This document shows positions 9,686 through 18,975 of a stretch of 64,000 nucleotides of DNA, piece by piece. The notes beneath the pieces are model-generated. The model was not told the DNA's origin. It worked only from the letters and a program-made list of their open reading frames with translations, and searched no databases. Positions within the stretch are counted from its first letter, which is position 1. Every line of letters starts with the position of its first letter. The DNA is from Niabella sp. (GTDB lineage: Bacteria; Bacteroidota; Bacteroidia; Chitinophagales; Chitinophagaceae): contig NZ_JASLGT010000020.1 of assembly GCF_030150205.1 (NCBI RefSeq), positions 1 through 64,000 on the forward strand, given 5' to 3'. The translations under genes and the position numbers were made by a program.

Positions 9686-10786
9686 TTATTTATATATGGT
9701 AATTTGATTTCCTTCCTTTTTATAAGAAAAAGAATAAGAAAGCTGTAAAGCTTTCAACACTTCTTCAATGGCTTCGTGCTGAAACGTAGCGGTATAGTGA
9801 TAATGCGCTACATCGCCGTTCGTAATGGTGATCGTTACATTATATTCCCGTTCCAGGATATTCTTGATTTCCGACAGCGGCTGGTTTTCAAAAATCAGGA
9901 GATTGCTGACCCAGGCTGTTTCGATGTTTTGGTTGGAGTCATGATAAGAAAGGGGCAGCACTTCGGGTTTTGCTGCAATCTTCGCTGTAAGGCTGTCCGG
10001 AACGTTCATTACAAATTTCTGGTTTACCTCTAAGGTTTTATAAACAATATCGTTATTTCCCTGTGGAAGGAGGATCTGTACTTTTCCTTCCAGTAGCGAA
10101 GTTTCACTATACAGGTCATTGTTATACGCCTTTACATTGAACCGCGTACCAACCGCCTTAATCTTATAAGTTGCCACGTGCACAATAAACGGAAGCGTCT
10201 TATTATGGGCCACCTCAAACAGGGCTTCCCCGGTCAGGTATACATTCCGGTTCTGTTTTCCAAAAGCGGACGATACCTGCAGGCGGGAGCCGGCATTCAG
10301 AAAGACCTTTGTACTGTCTGGCAAAAAAATCGTTTTGCGCTCACCGGGTTGCGACTGGGCCGTTTCGCCGGAGCCGGTATTGGTTTTAGCGGCTAACGAA
10401 GATGAGGTTACCAGTGTTTTGGGCCGGTTTTGCAAATAAATACCTGCCATAACGAGGAGCAGGAGGCAGGCCGCAATGGCTGTCCATTTTTTCCACCCGA
10501 TGCGTACCGGCGGAGGCGGTTGTTCATTGAGCGCATGCATGCTTTTGCCGGAAGCAACATATAACGCATGTTCAGGCGATTCGTCGGTAGCAGACAATTC
10601 ATTTTGCTTTTTTTGCAGCATGTATCGTAATCCCAGTACCAGTTTTCGGGCCTCTTCAATGGTTATCAGTGCTTCCGGGTGCTTCAACAGATAATTATCC
10701 CATCGCGCAATGTCCTGGGAATTACTCCGTGTACAATAAGCGATAAAGGAATCATCGATGACAAGTTCTTCTACAGTATATGTCAT
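9686..10786 (-). CDS. FecR family anti-sigma factor
   Basis: A 366-residue inner-membrane regulator that should hold the ECF sigma factor inactive until the SusC receptor signals. Residues 1-98 are cytoplasmic, one membrane helix spans about 101-118 (WTAIAACLLLLVMAGIYL), the periplasmic FecR domain spans about 150-255 (LPDSTKVFLNAGSRL, GEALFEVAH), and the C-terminal DUF4974-type domain ends the protein (FENQPLSEIKNILEREYNV to ITIYK). This is the usual Bacteroidota layout. It lies 67 bp after the sigma gene and 122 bp before susC, consistent with a three-part regulatory and transport unit. Confidence 0.92.
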   Translation of the reverse strand: MTYTVEELVIDDSFIAYCTRSNSQDIARWDNYLLKHPEALITIEEARKLVLGLRYMLQKKQNELSATDESPEHALYVASGKSMHALNEQPPPPVRIGWKKWTAIAACLLLLVMAGIYLQNRPKTLVTSSSLAAKTNTGSGETAQSQPGERKTIFLPDSTKVFLNAGSRLQVSSAFGKQNRNVYLTGEALFEVAHNKTLPFIVHVATYKIKAVGTRFNVKAYNNDLYSETSLLEGKVQILLPQGNNDIVYKTLEVNQKFVMNVPDSLTAKIAAKPEVLPLSYHDSNQNIETAWVSNLLIFENQPLSEIKNILEREYNVTITITNGDVAHYHYTATFQHEAIEEVLKALQLSYSFSYKKEGNQITIYK

Positions 10787-10853
10787 ATTTGTAAGGCCGG
10801 TTTCTATTACAGACGACAGCCTTTACAAAATCTAACCGCTTTTTTTAACTTTT

Positions 10854-11387
10854 TTATGGAAGCAGGCAAAGCATAAAATTTACCAGTCGTTCCAGCACGG
10901 CATCTTTTTTAAGATGCTGTCTTAAATGCTGGATCCCTTTTGAAAGGTTGTTGTAAACCGTTTGGTGTGTAAGGCCGGTTAATGCAACAATTTTTTCGGT
11001 AGAATGACCCTGGTAATATTTCATATAGATCACCCGCCGGAACCGGGCCGGTAATTTTTTATAGGCAGACGCGATATGGTTGATGAGGGCGGCGTCTGTT
11101 TCCAGTTTTTCAATAATCTCCTGGGTGGAGGGTAAGTTAAAGGATTCGATCTCCATATAATTTCCCTTTCGCTGCTGGCTCCGGTGCAGATCGATAAGCC
11201 GCCGTTTAAAAGCAGTTACCAGCCAGGCTTCGGGGTTTTGAATGGCATCGGGTATGTTTTTTTGCAGGAGGTCCAGGAAAAACTGGTGTACAATGTCTTC
11301 GGCTTCCTGAATACTATACCCAAAATGGCAGGCGATTGCTTGTAGCTTGGCCTTAAACGCAGTATACCAGGAATCGATCAGAAGCAT
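10854..11387 (-). CDS. ECF-type RNA polymerase sigma-70 factor
   Basis: A 177-residue extracytoplasmic-function sigma factor. Region 2 is seen around SIQEAEDIVHQFFLDLL and AWLVTAFKRRLIDLHR; region 4 is LPARFRRVIYMKYYQGHSTE followed by a helix-turn-helix (VALTGLTHQTVYNNLSKGIQ). It is first in the minus-strand unit with fecR and the STN-containing susC, so it very probably activates that transport operon once released by FecR. The start at 11387 gives a normal length. A TAAGTTTG box (complement of 11392-11399) abuts the start codon, but no -33 element is placed correctly, so the real promoter is unclear. Confidence 0.92.
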   Translation of the reverse strand: MLLIDSWYTAFKAKLQAIACHFGYSIQEAEDIVHQFFLDLLQKNIPDAIQNPEAWLVTAFKRRLIDLHRSQQRKGNYMEIESFNLPSTQEIIEKLETDAALINHIASAYKKLPARFRRVIYMKYYQGHSTEKIVALTGLTHQTVYNNLSKGIQHLRQHLKKDAVLERLVNFMLCLLP

Positions 11388-11882
11388 AAGTCAAACTTAC
11401 GCGAATAATTGATAAAAGAATGCGGGCGCTTTTAAGTTATTATTAATTGTTTGATAATGATTTGATTATGCTGGATGCGATACGTTGGAACAGGCCATAA
11501 ATCAAACAATCCCTAGACTAGCGCGCGTTTGTACATTTAATATGAAACAAACAACTATATATGTGTAGGAAAAATGTCCCTTTGGTTTGTGCAAACGGTT
11601 GCTTAAAACGTTTTCGTAAAAATTTTCAGGACATTGGAAATGGATTAATGCTTCGAGCCTTACCTTAGGTTGTTATTTAGCATAAAAATAACAAAATTTA
11701 TTTGGGAAAATTGCTTTGTTTTTATAGAACATCAACGATAGGCTTGTATTATTCCAATTGTAGATAACCAGTTGCCGGGCTTGCGCCATAGCGGGGCAGT
11801 GGATTTATACTGGCAGAAAATAACATGCTGCCACATGTAGAACTTATTTTTTAATGGCTGCTCAAAATATCAAAGATTTCAT
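11388..11882. other. Divergent intergenic region (495 bp) between the ECF sigma gene and the second susC
   Basis: AT-rich non-coding DNA that must hold promoters in both directions. Visible elements are the palindromic operator-like pair at 11591-11614 and a perfect 9-bp hairpin, TTGTTATTT (11670-11678) with AAATAACAA (11686-11694). No RNA gene, convincing small ORF or good TTG/TAnnTTTG promoter pair was found. Confidence 0.6.
11591..11614. promoter_or_regulatory. Candidate LacI-type operator pair upstream of the second susC
   Basis: GCAAACGGTTGC (11591-11602) is an imperfect palindrome resembling LacI-family operators, and AAAACGTTTT (11605-11614) is a perfect 10-bp palindrome immediately after it. 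They lie about 270 bp upstream of the susC start. The second SusC lacks an STN domain and has no sigma/FecR pair of its own, so control by a repressor encoded elsewhere is plausible. No regulator gene is nearby. Confidence 0.3.
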
Positions 11883-14800
11883 ATGCTTCATCACCAAAAC
11901 CGAAAAATTGCAGCGTTCTTGTTTTTTGCCATAGGTCTATTATTTTCTTTTACGGGGAATGCACAGGTGGAGCCGGGACGGAAAAAGATCCAGATCACCG
12001 GTTTGGTTACCGATTCTGCCGGAGCTCCGTTAAACGGGGTGTCTGTAGGCATTAAAACCAATGCCTCATCCGGAACAATAACAAATGTGGATGGCCAGTA
12101 TATTTTTGAAGTACCGGCAGGAACTACCCTGGTCTATTCGTTTGTTGGTTTCGGGGAAGAAGAACGGCGGGTTGCAGACACCTCCAAAGTGATCAATGTA
12201 ACGCTGTATTCAAAAGGCGCCAGCCAGGATGAAGTGGTGATCGTGGCATATGGTACCCAAAAGAAGAAAGAATTAGTGGGGTCTGTAACCTCCGTATCTG
12301 TAGAAGATCTTCAGAAAGTGCCCACTAGTAACCTTACCACGGCCCTGGCTGGAAGGGTAGCTGGCCTTATTGCTTACCAGCGTACAGGTGAGCCGGGCCA
12401 GGATAACGCCGACTTTTTTATACGTGGAGTAACCACATTCGGATATAAAAAGGATCCGCTGATCTTAATTGACGGAGTGGAGCTGACCACAACCGACCTG
12501 GCGCGTCTGCGTCCTGATGATATTGAAAGTTTTTCGATCATGAAGGATGCGGCTTCTACTTCGTTATACGGTGCCAGAGGAGCCAACGGGGTGATCCTTG
12601 TAAACACCAAACGTGGTAAAACCGGTGCTGCAAAAATTGCCGCAAACTATGAAACCTCCGTTTCTCAGCCTACACAAAACCTGAAACTGGTGAACCCGGT
12701 GGATTATATGAAACTGTACAATGAAGCTGTTTATACCCGTAATCCCATCGGTGATAATACCATTTACTCCGATGAGAAAATTGCGAATACAGCCGCCGGA
12801 ATTAATCCTTATGTTTACCCGGCCAACGACTGGCTGAATGCCTTGTTCAAAAAGCAAACGATTAACCAGCGGGCCAACCTCAATGTAAGCGGGGGAGGAA
12901 CCGTGGCCCGGTACTTTGTTTCTACTTCTTTTACCCAGGATAATGGAGTATTGAAGGTGGATAAATTAAATAATTTTAATAACAACATTAATCTCAAAAG
13001 CTATACCCTGCGTTCTAATGTAGATATTGATCTTACAAAAACGACCCAGATCAAAGTGAACCTGGCCGGAAACTTTGATGATTATAATGGTCCTCTTGCA
13101 GGAGGATCTGCCATGTATGAACGGGTAATGCACTCCAACCCCGTGCGCTTCCCCGCCTATTATCCCACGCCGCCGGAACTATCTTACCTGAAGCATACGT
13201 TGTTTGGGAACTACAGGGAGTCTGAAACGTCCCCGCTGCTTGCAAATCCTTATGCGGATATGGTTAGAGGATATAAGGAAGAATCGAGATCTTTTATGTC
13301 AGCACAGATGGAGGTGAAACAGAACCTGAATGTTTTAACCCAGGGGCTCAATTTCCGGATCATGGCCAACGTGAACCGTACCTCTAACTTCAGTACCACA
13401 CGGCAGTTCTTCCCGTTTTGGTACCAGGTTTCTAACTATGACAAGGCATCAAATACCTATTCGCTCATGGGCCTGAACCCCGAGCTAAGTACAGAGTATT
13501 TAAACTACATTCCGGGAGAGCGCAAACTGTCGGCGTCCTTTTATATGGAGTCTGCATTAAACTATAGCCGCACTTTCGGAGCCAAGCACAGTGTTGGCCA
13601 GATGCTTATTTACACCCTGCGGCATAAGGTAGATCAGAATAACGATGTACTGGCTTCCCTGCAGCAGTCGCTGCCGTACAGGAACCTGAGCCTCTCCGGA
13701 AGAACCACGTATGGTTATGATAGCAAATACCTTCTGGAGTTTGATTTTGGTTATAATGGAACAGAACGGTTCTATGCAGCAAAACGCTTTGGTTTCTTCC
13801 CTTCAGTGGGAGCGGCCTGGCAGGTTTCTAACGAGCGGTTTATGGAGCGGTTTCATAAAGTGATCAGTAATCTCAAATTAAGAGGCACCTATGGTATGGT
13901 GGGTAATGATGCGATTGGTGAAGCCGGTGACCGCTTTTTCTATCTTTCAGAAACCAATCCGAATGATGCCAGCAGGGGTGCCGTTTTTGGAAAAGATAAT
14001 ACCTATGGCAGGCCCGGTTACCTGGTAACCCGGTATCCTAATGCTAATATCACCTGGGAAAAATCCTACCAGATGAACCTGGCTGTTGAAGTTGGGTTGC
14101 TGAATAAACTAAACTTTATCGGGGAGTATTATACCAACGACCGGAAGAACATATTGATGACCCGGAATGAGTTTTCTACCATGGGATTGTCTGCCTCCAC
14201 AAGAGCAAATGTAGGCCGCGCTAAAAGCAGGGGCGTAGATCTTTCCTTAGATTATTCAGATCATTTCGGCAAGAACTTCTGGGCTTCTGGAAGGGCCAAC
14301 TTTACTTATGCGAAAAGCCGGTTCCTGGCATATGAAGAACCGGAATACCTGGAATATTACCGGTATCATACCGGTTATCCTATTGGTCAGCAATGGGGTT
14401 ACATAGCAGAGCGCCTGTTTGTAGATGATAATGAGGCAGCCAATTCGCCTTCTCAAAACTTTGGAGGCCCTTATGGTGGTGGCGATATCAAATACCTGGA
14501 TGTAAACCGGGATGGGCGCATTACAGAAGCCGACCAGGTGCCCATAGGCTATCCTACCAGTCCGCAGATCGTATATGGCTTTGGTTTTTCTTTAGGGTAT
14601 AAAGCCTTTGATATTTCTGCCTTTTTCCAGGGGTTAGCACAGGAATCTTTCTGGCTGAACACGGCACGTTATAATCCGGTTTCCAATAAAGGATCTACGT
14701 TGCCCTTTATAGATCAGGGCGCCATGCTTCAGACTTATGCGGATGATCATTGGTCGGAGGCCAATCAAAATGTATATGCGCTTTGGCCCCGGTTAAGCAC

Positions 14801-15068
14801 CACCGTTATTTCAAGCAATGCACAGCGAAATACCTGGTTTATGCGGGATGGAGCTTTTCTTCGGCTCAAACAGGCGGAGATCGGCTATACCCTGCCAGCA
14901 GGTATTTTAAGACGGATTCACAGCAATTCCTGCCGGTTTTATATAAACGGTTCCAACTTATTTAGTTTTTCTAAATTCAAATTATGGGACGTGGAACAGG
15001 CAGGCAACGGCTTTAACTATCCCTTGCAAAGAGTATTTAATATTGGTGTGCGCATCACCTTTGATTAA
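11883..15068 (+). CDS. SusC/RagA TonB-dependent receptor without STN domain
   Basis: A 1061-residue outer-membrane transporter. It has a signal peptide ending near FTGNAQ, a carboxypeptidase-regulatory-like domain (about residues 35-110, ITGLVTDSAGAPLNGVSV), a TonB-box/plug start (DEVVIVAYGTQKKKELVGSV), plug motifs (DPLILIDGVELTT, DAASTSLYGARGANGVILV) and a barrel ending in FNIGVRITFD. Unlike the first SusC it has no STN domain, so it should not signal through FecR. It is followed 24 bp later by its SusD partner. The carbohydrate or other ligand cannot be predicted because no degradative enzyme is linked. Confidence 0.93.
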   Translation: MLHHQNRKIAAFLFFAIGLLFSFTGNAQVEPGRKKIQITGLVTDSAGAPLNGVSVGIKTNASSGTITNVDGQYIFEVPAGTTLVYSFVGFGEEERRVADTSKVINVTLYSKGASQDEVVIVAYGTQKKKELVGSVTSVSVEDLQKVPTSNLTTALAGRVAGLIAYQRTGEPGQDNADFFIRGVTTFGYKKDPLILIDGVELTTTDLARLRPDDIESFSIMKDAASTSLYGARGANGVILVNTKRGKTGAAKIAANYETSVSQPTQNLKLVNPVDYMKLYNEAVYTRNPIGDNTIYSDEKIANTAAGINPYVYPANDWLNALFKKQTINQRANLNVSGGGTVARYFVSTSFTQDNGVLKVDKLNNFNNNINLKSYTLRSNVDIDLTKTTQIKVNLAGNFDDYNGPLAGGSAMYERVMHSNPVRFPAYYPTPPELSYLKHTLFGNYRESETSPLLANPYADMVRGYKEESRSFMSAQMEVKQNLNVLTQGLNFRIMANVNRTSNFSTTRQFFPFWYQVSNYDKASNTYSLMGLNPELSTEYLNYIPGERKLSASFYMESALNYSRTFGAKHSVGQMLIYTLRHKVDQNNDVLASLQQSLPYRNLSLSGRTTYGYDSKYLLEFDFGYNGTERFYAAKRFGFFPSVGAAWQVSNERFMERFHKVISNLKLRGTYGMVGNDAIGEAGDRFFYLSETNPNDASRGAVFGKDNTYGRPGYLVTRYPNANITWEKSYQMNLAVEVGLLNKLNFIGEYYTNDRKNILMTRNEFSTMGLSASTRANVGRAKSRGVDLSLDYSDHFGKNFWASGRANFTYAKSRFLAYEEPEYLEYYRYHTGYPIGQQWGYIAERLFVDDNEAANSPSQNFGGPYGGGDIKYLDVNRDGRITEADQVPIGYPTSPQIVYGFGFSLGYKAFDISAFFQGLAQESFWLNTARYNPVSNKGSTLPFIDQGAMLQTYADDHWSEANQNVYALWPRLSTTVISSNAQRNTWFMRDGAFLRLKQAEIGYTLPAGILRRIHSNSCRFYINGSNLFSFSKFKLWDVEQAGNGFNYPLQRVFNIGVRITFD

Positions 15069-15092
15069 GAACCCCGAATTCAAACAAAAGAA

Positions 15093-17000
15093 ATGAAAAG
15101 AAGATTTTACATATCAGTGGCCCTGGTTTTTATAGGACTTTCTTCCTGTAAAAAATTCCTGGACATTATCCCGGATAATATTGCCACCATCGAAAACGCG
15201 TTTGCATTAAGAAATGAAGCAGAAAAATACCTGTTTACCTGTTATTCCTACATTCCTGCAAACGGTAGTATGGCGGGTAACCCGGCGTTTAGTGCTGCAG
15301 ACGAAATTTCATTGATCTACCCGCTCACCATAACCGCGCCGGCATACGGAATTGCCCGTGGCAACCAGAGTGTAGTAAACCCGATCTTAAACCTGTGGGA
15401 TGGAGCCGGGGGAACCAGTAAGGACCTGTTTGGCGGGATCAGGGACTGTAATATTTTCCTTGAGAACATTTATCGTGTTCCGGATATTACCGAGCAGGAG
15501 CGCAACCGGTGGATCGCGGAGGCAAAGTTTTTAAAAGCATATTATCATTTTTACCTGTTCCGGATGTACGGTCCTGTTCCATTAATAAAGGTAAACCTTC
15601 CGGTAGATGCGCCTGCAAGCGATGCCAAAATATACAGGGAGCCGGTAGATAGTTGTGTTAATTATATGGTGCAGCTGCTGGACGAGGCAAAGAACGATTT
15701 GCCCCTGATAGTGGCAGACCCTGTTAACGAACTGGGCAGAATAACACAAGGTGCTGCCTATATGTTAAAAGCAAGGATCCTGGTTACCGCCGCCAGCCCT
15801 TTGTTTAACGGCAACCCGGATTATGTGAATTTTAAAGATAACCGGGGTATAGCGCTTTTTAATTCCACCGCCGATCCTTCAAAATGGGAAAAGGCAACCC
15901 TGGCTTGTAAGGAGGCACTTGACATTTGCACCAACGCGGGAAACAACCTGTATTACTTTACACCGGATGCCAGCCAAACAGGATTGTCTACCCAAACCCG
16001 TACACAAATGAACCTGCGCAATGCCGTTAATGAAAAATGGAACCCGGAGATCATTTGGGGTAATACCAATAGCATGACAAGCGCGCTGCAAACCAATTCT
16101 ATTCCCCGAGGACTGGATCCGGCACTAATTTCTAATACTTCTCCTGCTGGTCTTATTTCTCCTACATTAAATATGGTGGAATTGTTCTATTCTAAAAACG
16201 GGCTGCCCATTACAGAAGACAAAACCTGGAACTATGCCAACCGCTATACTTTAAGAACGGGAACGGATGCTGAGCGTTACTATATAGGATTGAACTATGT
16301 TACAGCGCAGCTGAACTTTGACCGGGAGCCGCGGTTTTACGCCAGTATGGGTTTTGACGGTGGTGTATGGTTTGGACAGGGAAAAACGGATGATAAAAAC
16401 CCGTTTATTTTACAGGCAAAGGCGGGGCAGGCTGCTGCGGGTGTAACGGTATCGGCCTACTCTACAACCGGCTACTGGACCAAAAAGTATGTGCATTACC
16501 AGGATGTTATTGGCAGTTCAAATAATACGCTGTCTATTCAAAACTACCCCTGGCCGGAGATGCGGCTGGCTGATCTTTACCTGATGTATGCAGAGGCATT
16601 GAACGAATCGCAGGGGCCGGTTGGCGAAGCGTTAAATTATTTAAACCAGTTGCGTACAAGAGCTGGTATTCCTACTGTTGAAGAAGCCTGGAGCCAGTAT
16701 TCCATCAATCCTTCCGCATATACGACTAAAGAGGGGCTCAGGAATATCATTCACCGGGAGCGCACGGTAGAACTGGCATTTGAAGGTAGCCGGTTTTGGG
16801 ATCTTAAACGTTGGAAAGAAGCAAGCGGTGCTTTAAATACACCTATAATGGGATGGACATTGGACCAGTCTACTGCGCAAGGCTATTACCAGCCGCGAAC
16901 GATCTTTACCCAAACCTTTGGCCTTAAAGATTATTTCTGGCCGGTTCGCGAAGGCAGTATCAATATTAACCGTAACCTGGTGCAAAACCCGGGATGGTAG
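15093..17000 (+). CDS. SusD/RagB family nutrient-binding lipoprotein
   Basis: A 635-residue surface lipoprotein that pairs with the SusC just upstream. The lipoprotein signal is MKRRFYISVALVFIGLSSC with the cysteine at residue 19, followed by KKFLDIIPDN, typical of SusD starts. Helical TPR-like segments (WIAEAKFLKAYYHFYLFRMYG) and the C-terminal RERTVELAFEGSRFWDLKRW motif are diagnostic for the SusD family. It is slightly longer than average for the family. Role: ligand capture at the outer membrane before import through SusC. Confidence 0.94.
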   Translation: MKRRFYISVALVFIGLSSCKKFLDIIPDNIATIENAFALRNEAEKYLFTCYSYIPANGSMAGNPAFSAADEISLIYPLTITAPAYGIARGNQSVVNPILNLWDGAGGTSKDLFGGIRDCNIFLENIYRVPDITEQERNRWIAEAKFLKAYYHFYLFRMYGPVPLIKVNLPVDAPASDAKIYREPVDSCVNYMVQLLDEAKNDLPLIVADPVNELGRITQGAAYMLKARILVTAASPLFNGNPDYVNFKDNRGIALFNSTADPSKWEKATLACKEALDICTNAGNNLYYFTPDASQTGLSTQTRTQMNLRNAVNEKWNPEIIWGNTNSMTSALQTNSIPRGLDPALISNTSPAGLISPTLNMVELFYSKNGLPITEDKTWNYANRYTLRTGTDAERYYIGLNYVTAQLNFDREPRFYASMGFDGGVWFGQGKTDDKNPFILQAKAGQAAAGVTVSAYSTTGYWTKKYVHYQDVIGSSNNTLSIQNYPWPEMRLADLYLMYAEALNESQGPVGEALNYLNQLRTRAGIPTVEEAWSQYSINPSAYTTKEGLRNIIHRERTVELAFEGSRFWDLKRWKEASGALNTPIMGWTLDQSTAQGYYQPRTIFTQTFGLKDYFWPVREGSININRNLVQNPGW

Positions 17001-17046
17001 TATATTCAGATAACTACGAACATACAGACTCTAAAATGAACGAACG

Positions 17047-18258
17047 ATGAAACTGAAAACTATATTCGCATCTATATACCTACTGGCGCTGCTGGTAAAT
17101 ACCGGGTGTAAAAGAGAAGACATGCTGACCTATACGAACCAGTCAACGATGGCACCCGCAACTGTTGCAAATATTAAGGTAGAAAACCGGCCGGGGGGCG
17201 CTGTTATCACCTATCAGCTGCCTAATGACCCCAACCTCTTATATGTAAAGGCTGTTTATAAGTTCCGCTCGGGGGAAGAAATAACAACCAAATCTTCTTA
17301 TTTTTCAGACACCCTGAGAATTGAAGGGTATGGTGATACAGATGAGCACGAGGTAAGCATCTATTCCGTAGGAAAAAATGAAAAGCTGTCCGCGGCGCAA
17401 TCCGTTACCATAAAACCGCTAACCCCACCCGTACAAAAGACTTTTTCTTCTGTGGTACTAAAAGAAACATTTGGTGGGGCCTTGGTTAAATTTTATAATG
17501 AGGCAAGGGCTAACTTATCCTTTGTCCTGATGTCTGATTCCACGGGCCGGGGCGACTGGTACACGGTGAATACTTTTTATACAAAAGCAGATTCCGGCAA
17601 CCTGACCATCCGGGGGTTTAGACCGGAGGAGCGGAAATTTGCTGTTTATGTGCGCGACCGCTGGCAGAATAGATCCGATACTCTTGCAAAAGCCCTGGTG
17701 CCGCTGGCGGAATCATTACTGGATAAAGGCAAGTTTAAGGAACTGAGGCTGCCTACGGATAATTGGCAGGGGCATACCTGGTCAGGACTAAGCCTTCGTT
17801 CTATGCCATTCCTGTGGGATAACAAATGGAACGATGGAAATAATGTGTTTCATACTGTTCCCAATTCAGGAATCCCCGCCTGGTTTACATTTGATATGGG
17901 GGTTAAGTATGCGTTGAGCCGGTTTAAATTTTATCATCGTGCCGGTAACAACAATGACCTGTATAATAATGCCGATGTAAAGCTATTTGAAATATGGGGC
18001 AGTAATAACCCCAACCCGGATGGTACCTGGGCCAGTTGGGACTCTCTTGGAACCTTTGCTTCGAGAAAACCCTCCGGTCTCCCGCTTGGACAGGTAAATA
18101 ATGAGGATATTCAGTTTGCCCGGGTGGATGGAGAAGATTTTGATATGCCACCGATGGCTGATGGGTACCGCTACCTGCGTTTTAAGATTCTCCAGGTATG
18201 GGGCATTGCGCAGATGTTTTATATTTCTGAACTTACTTTCTGGGGGTCTCCTCAATAA
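17047..18258 (+). CDS. Surface lipoprotein with DUF4959/DUF5126-like repeats and a C-terminal DUF5000 (discoidin-like) domain
   Basis: A 403-residue lipoprotein (signal MKLKTIFASIYLLALLVNTGC). Residues about 35-125 fit the DUF4959 beta-sandwich (VENRPGGAVITYQLPNDPNLLYVKA is characteristic), the middle fits DUF5126, and the C-terminal 150 residues fit DUF5000, a galactose-binding/discoidin-like fold (PAWFTFDMGVKYALSRFKFY to FYISELTFWGS). Proteins of this layout follow SusC/SusD in many Bacteroidota and are thought to act as surface glycan-binding proteins. Third gene of the operon, 46 bp after susD. Confidence 0.82.
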   Translation: MKLKTIFASIYLLALLVNTGCKREDMLTYTNQSTMAPATVANIKVENRPGGAVITYQLPNDPNLLYVKAVYKFRSGEEITTKSSYFSDTLRIEGYGDTDEHEVSIYSVGKNEKLSAAQSVTIKPLTPPVQKTFSSVVLKETFGGALVKFYNEARANLSFVLMSDSTGRGDWYTVNTFYTKADSGNLTIRGFRPEERKFAVYVRDRWQNRSDTLAKALVPLAESLLDKGKFKELRLPTDNWQGHTWSGLSLRSMPFLWDNKWNDGNNVFHTVPNSGIPAWFTFDMGVKYALSRFKFYHRAGNNNDLYNNADVKLFEIWGSNNPNPDGTWASWDSLGTFASRKPSGLPLGQVNNEDIQFARVDGEDFDMPPMADGYRYLRFKILQVWGIAQMFYISELTFWGSPQ

Positions 18259-18270
18259 TAAAATGACAAG

Positions 18271-18969
18271 ATGATGAAAACGAAGCATAGATTTGAAATC
18301 GTACGGAACTGTGTTATTGCCTCCGGGTTATTCTTTTTGCTCTTTTCCTGTGCAAAAATGGATGACACCTACAAGGGCTTTGTGGTGCCGGATGGCCTGG
18401 TATATGTGGGGAAAGCCGATCCGGTTTCCATCAATTCCGGCAAACAAAGAATAAAAGTAAGTTGGCTGAGAGGCACCGATCAAAAGGCCACGATGGCAAG
18501 AATCTACTGGAATAACCGGGCCGATTCACTGAACGTTCCTATTACTGCTACCCGGCCGAAAGACACGATTTCTGTGATCATTAATAATCTGAATGAAGGC
18601 TCATACGTCTTCCAGATCTTTACCTATGACAATGCCAAAAACAGTTCTATTCAGGTAGATGCGCTTGGCGTTTCTTATGGTATGGTATATGAAAAGTCTT
18701 TGCTGAACAGGGTTATTACAGATATCAAGAAGGGTTCTGATACTGCTATTCTTACCTTGCTTTCTGTAGATGCCACTTCCCTGGGCACAAAGTTTAGCTA
18801 TACAAATAAAAATGGTGCCAGGGTAGATACACTTGTAGACCAGAAAGCTCAGACCTTGCGGTTGCCCAATATGAACAAGGATACCGCTTTTACCTATGTT
18901 ACAATGTATAAACCCGTAATAAATTGTTTAGATACGTTCTATGCTCCGTCTGGGAAATATCCAAGGTAA
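18271..18969 (+). CDS. DUF4998 domain lipoprotein
   Basis: A 232-residue lipoprotein with the signal ending in LLFSC near residue 27, then a beta-rich domain matching DUF4998 (YKGFVVPDGLVYVGKADPV, WLRGTDQKATMARIYWNN, EGSYVFQIFTYDNAKNSS). DUF4998 proteins usually close SusC-SusD-DUF5000 sets; their function is not established. It starts 12 bp after the previous gene and can begin at either of two adjacent ATG codons. Its stop is only 6 bp from the stop of the convergent gene on the other strand, so the operon ends here without any enzyme gene. Confidence 0.78.
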   Translation: MMKTKHRFEIVRNCVIASGLFFLLFSCAKMDDTYKGFVVPDGLVYVGKADPVSINSGKQRIKVSWLRGTDQKATMARIYWNNRADSLNVPITATRPKDTISVIINNLNEGSYVFQIFTYDNAKNSSIQVDALGVSYGMVYEKSLLNRVITDIKKGSDTAILTLLSVDATSLGTKFSYTNKNGARVDTLVDQKAQTLRLPNMNKDTAFTYVTMYKPVINCLDTFYAPSGKYPR

Positions 18970-18975
18970 AACTTC

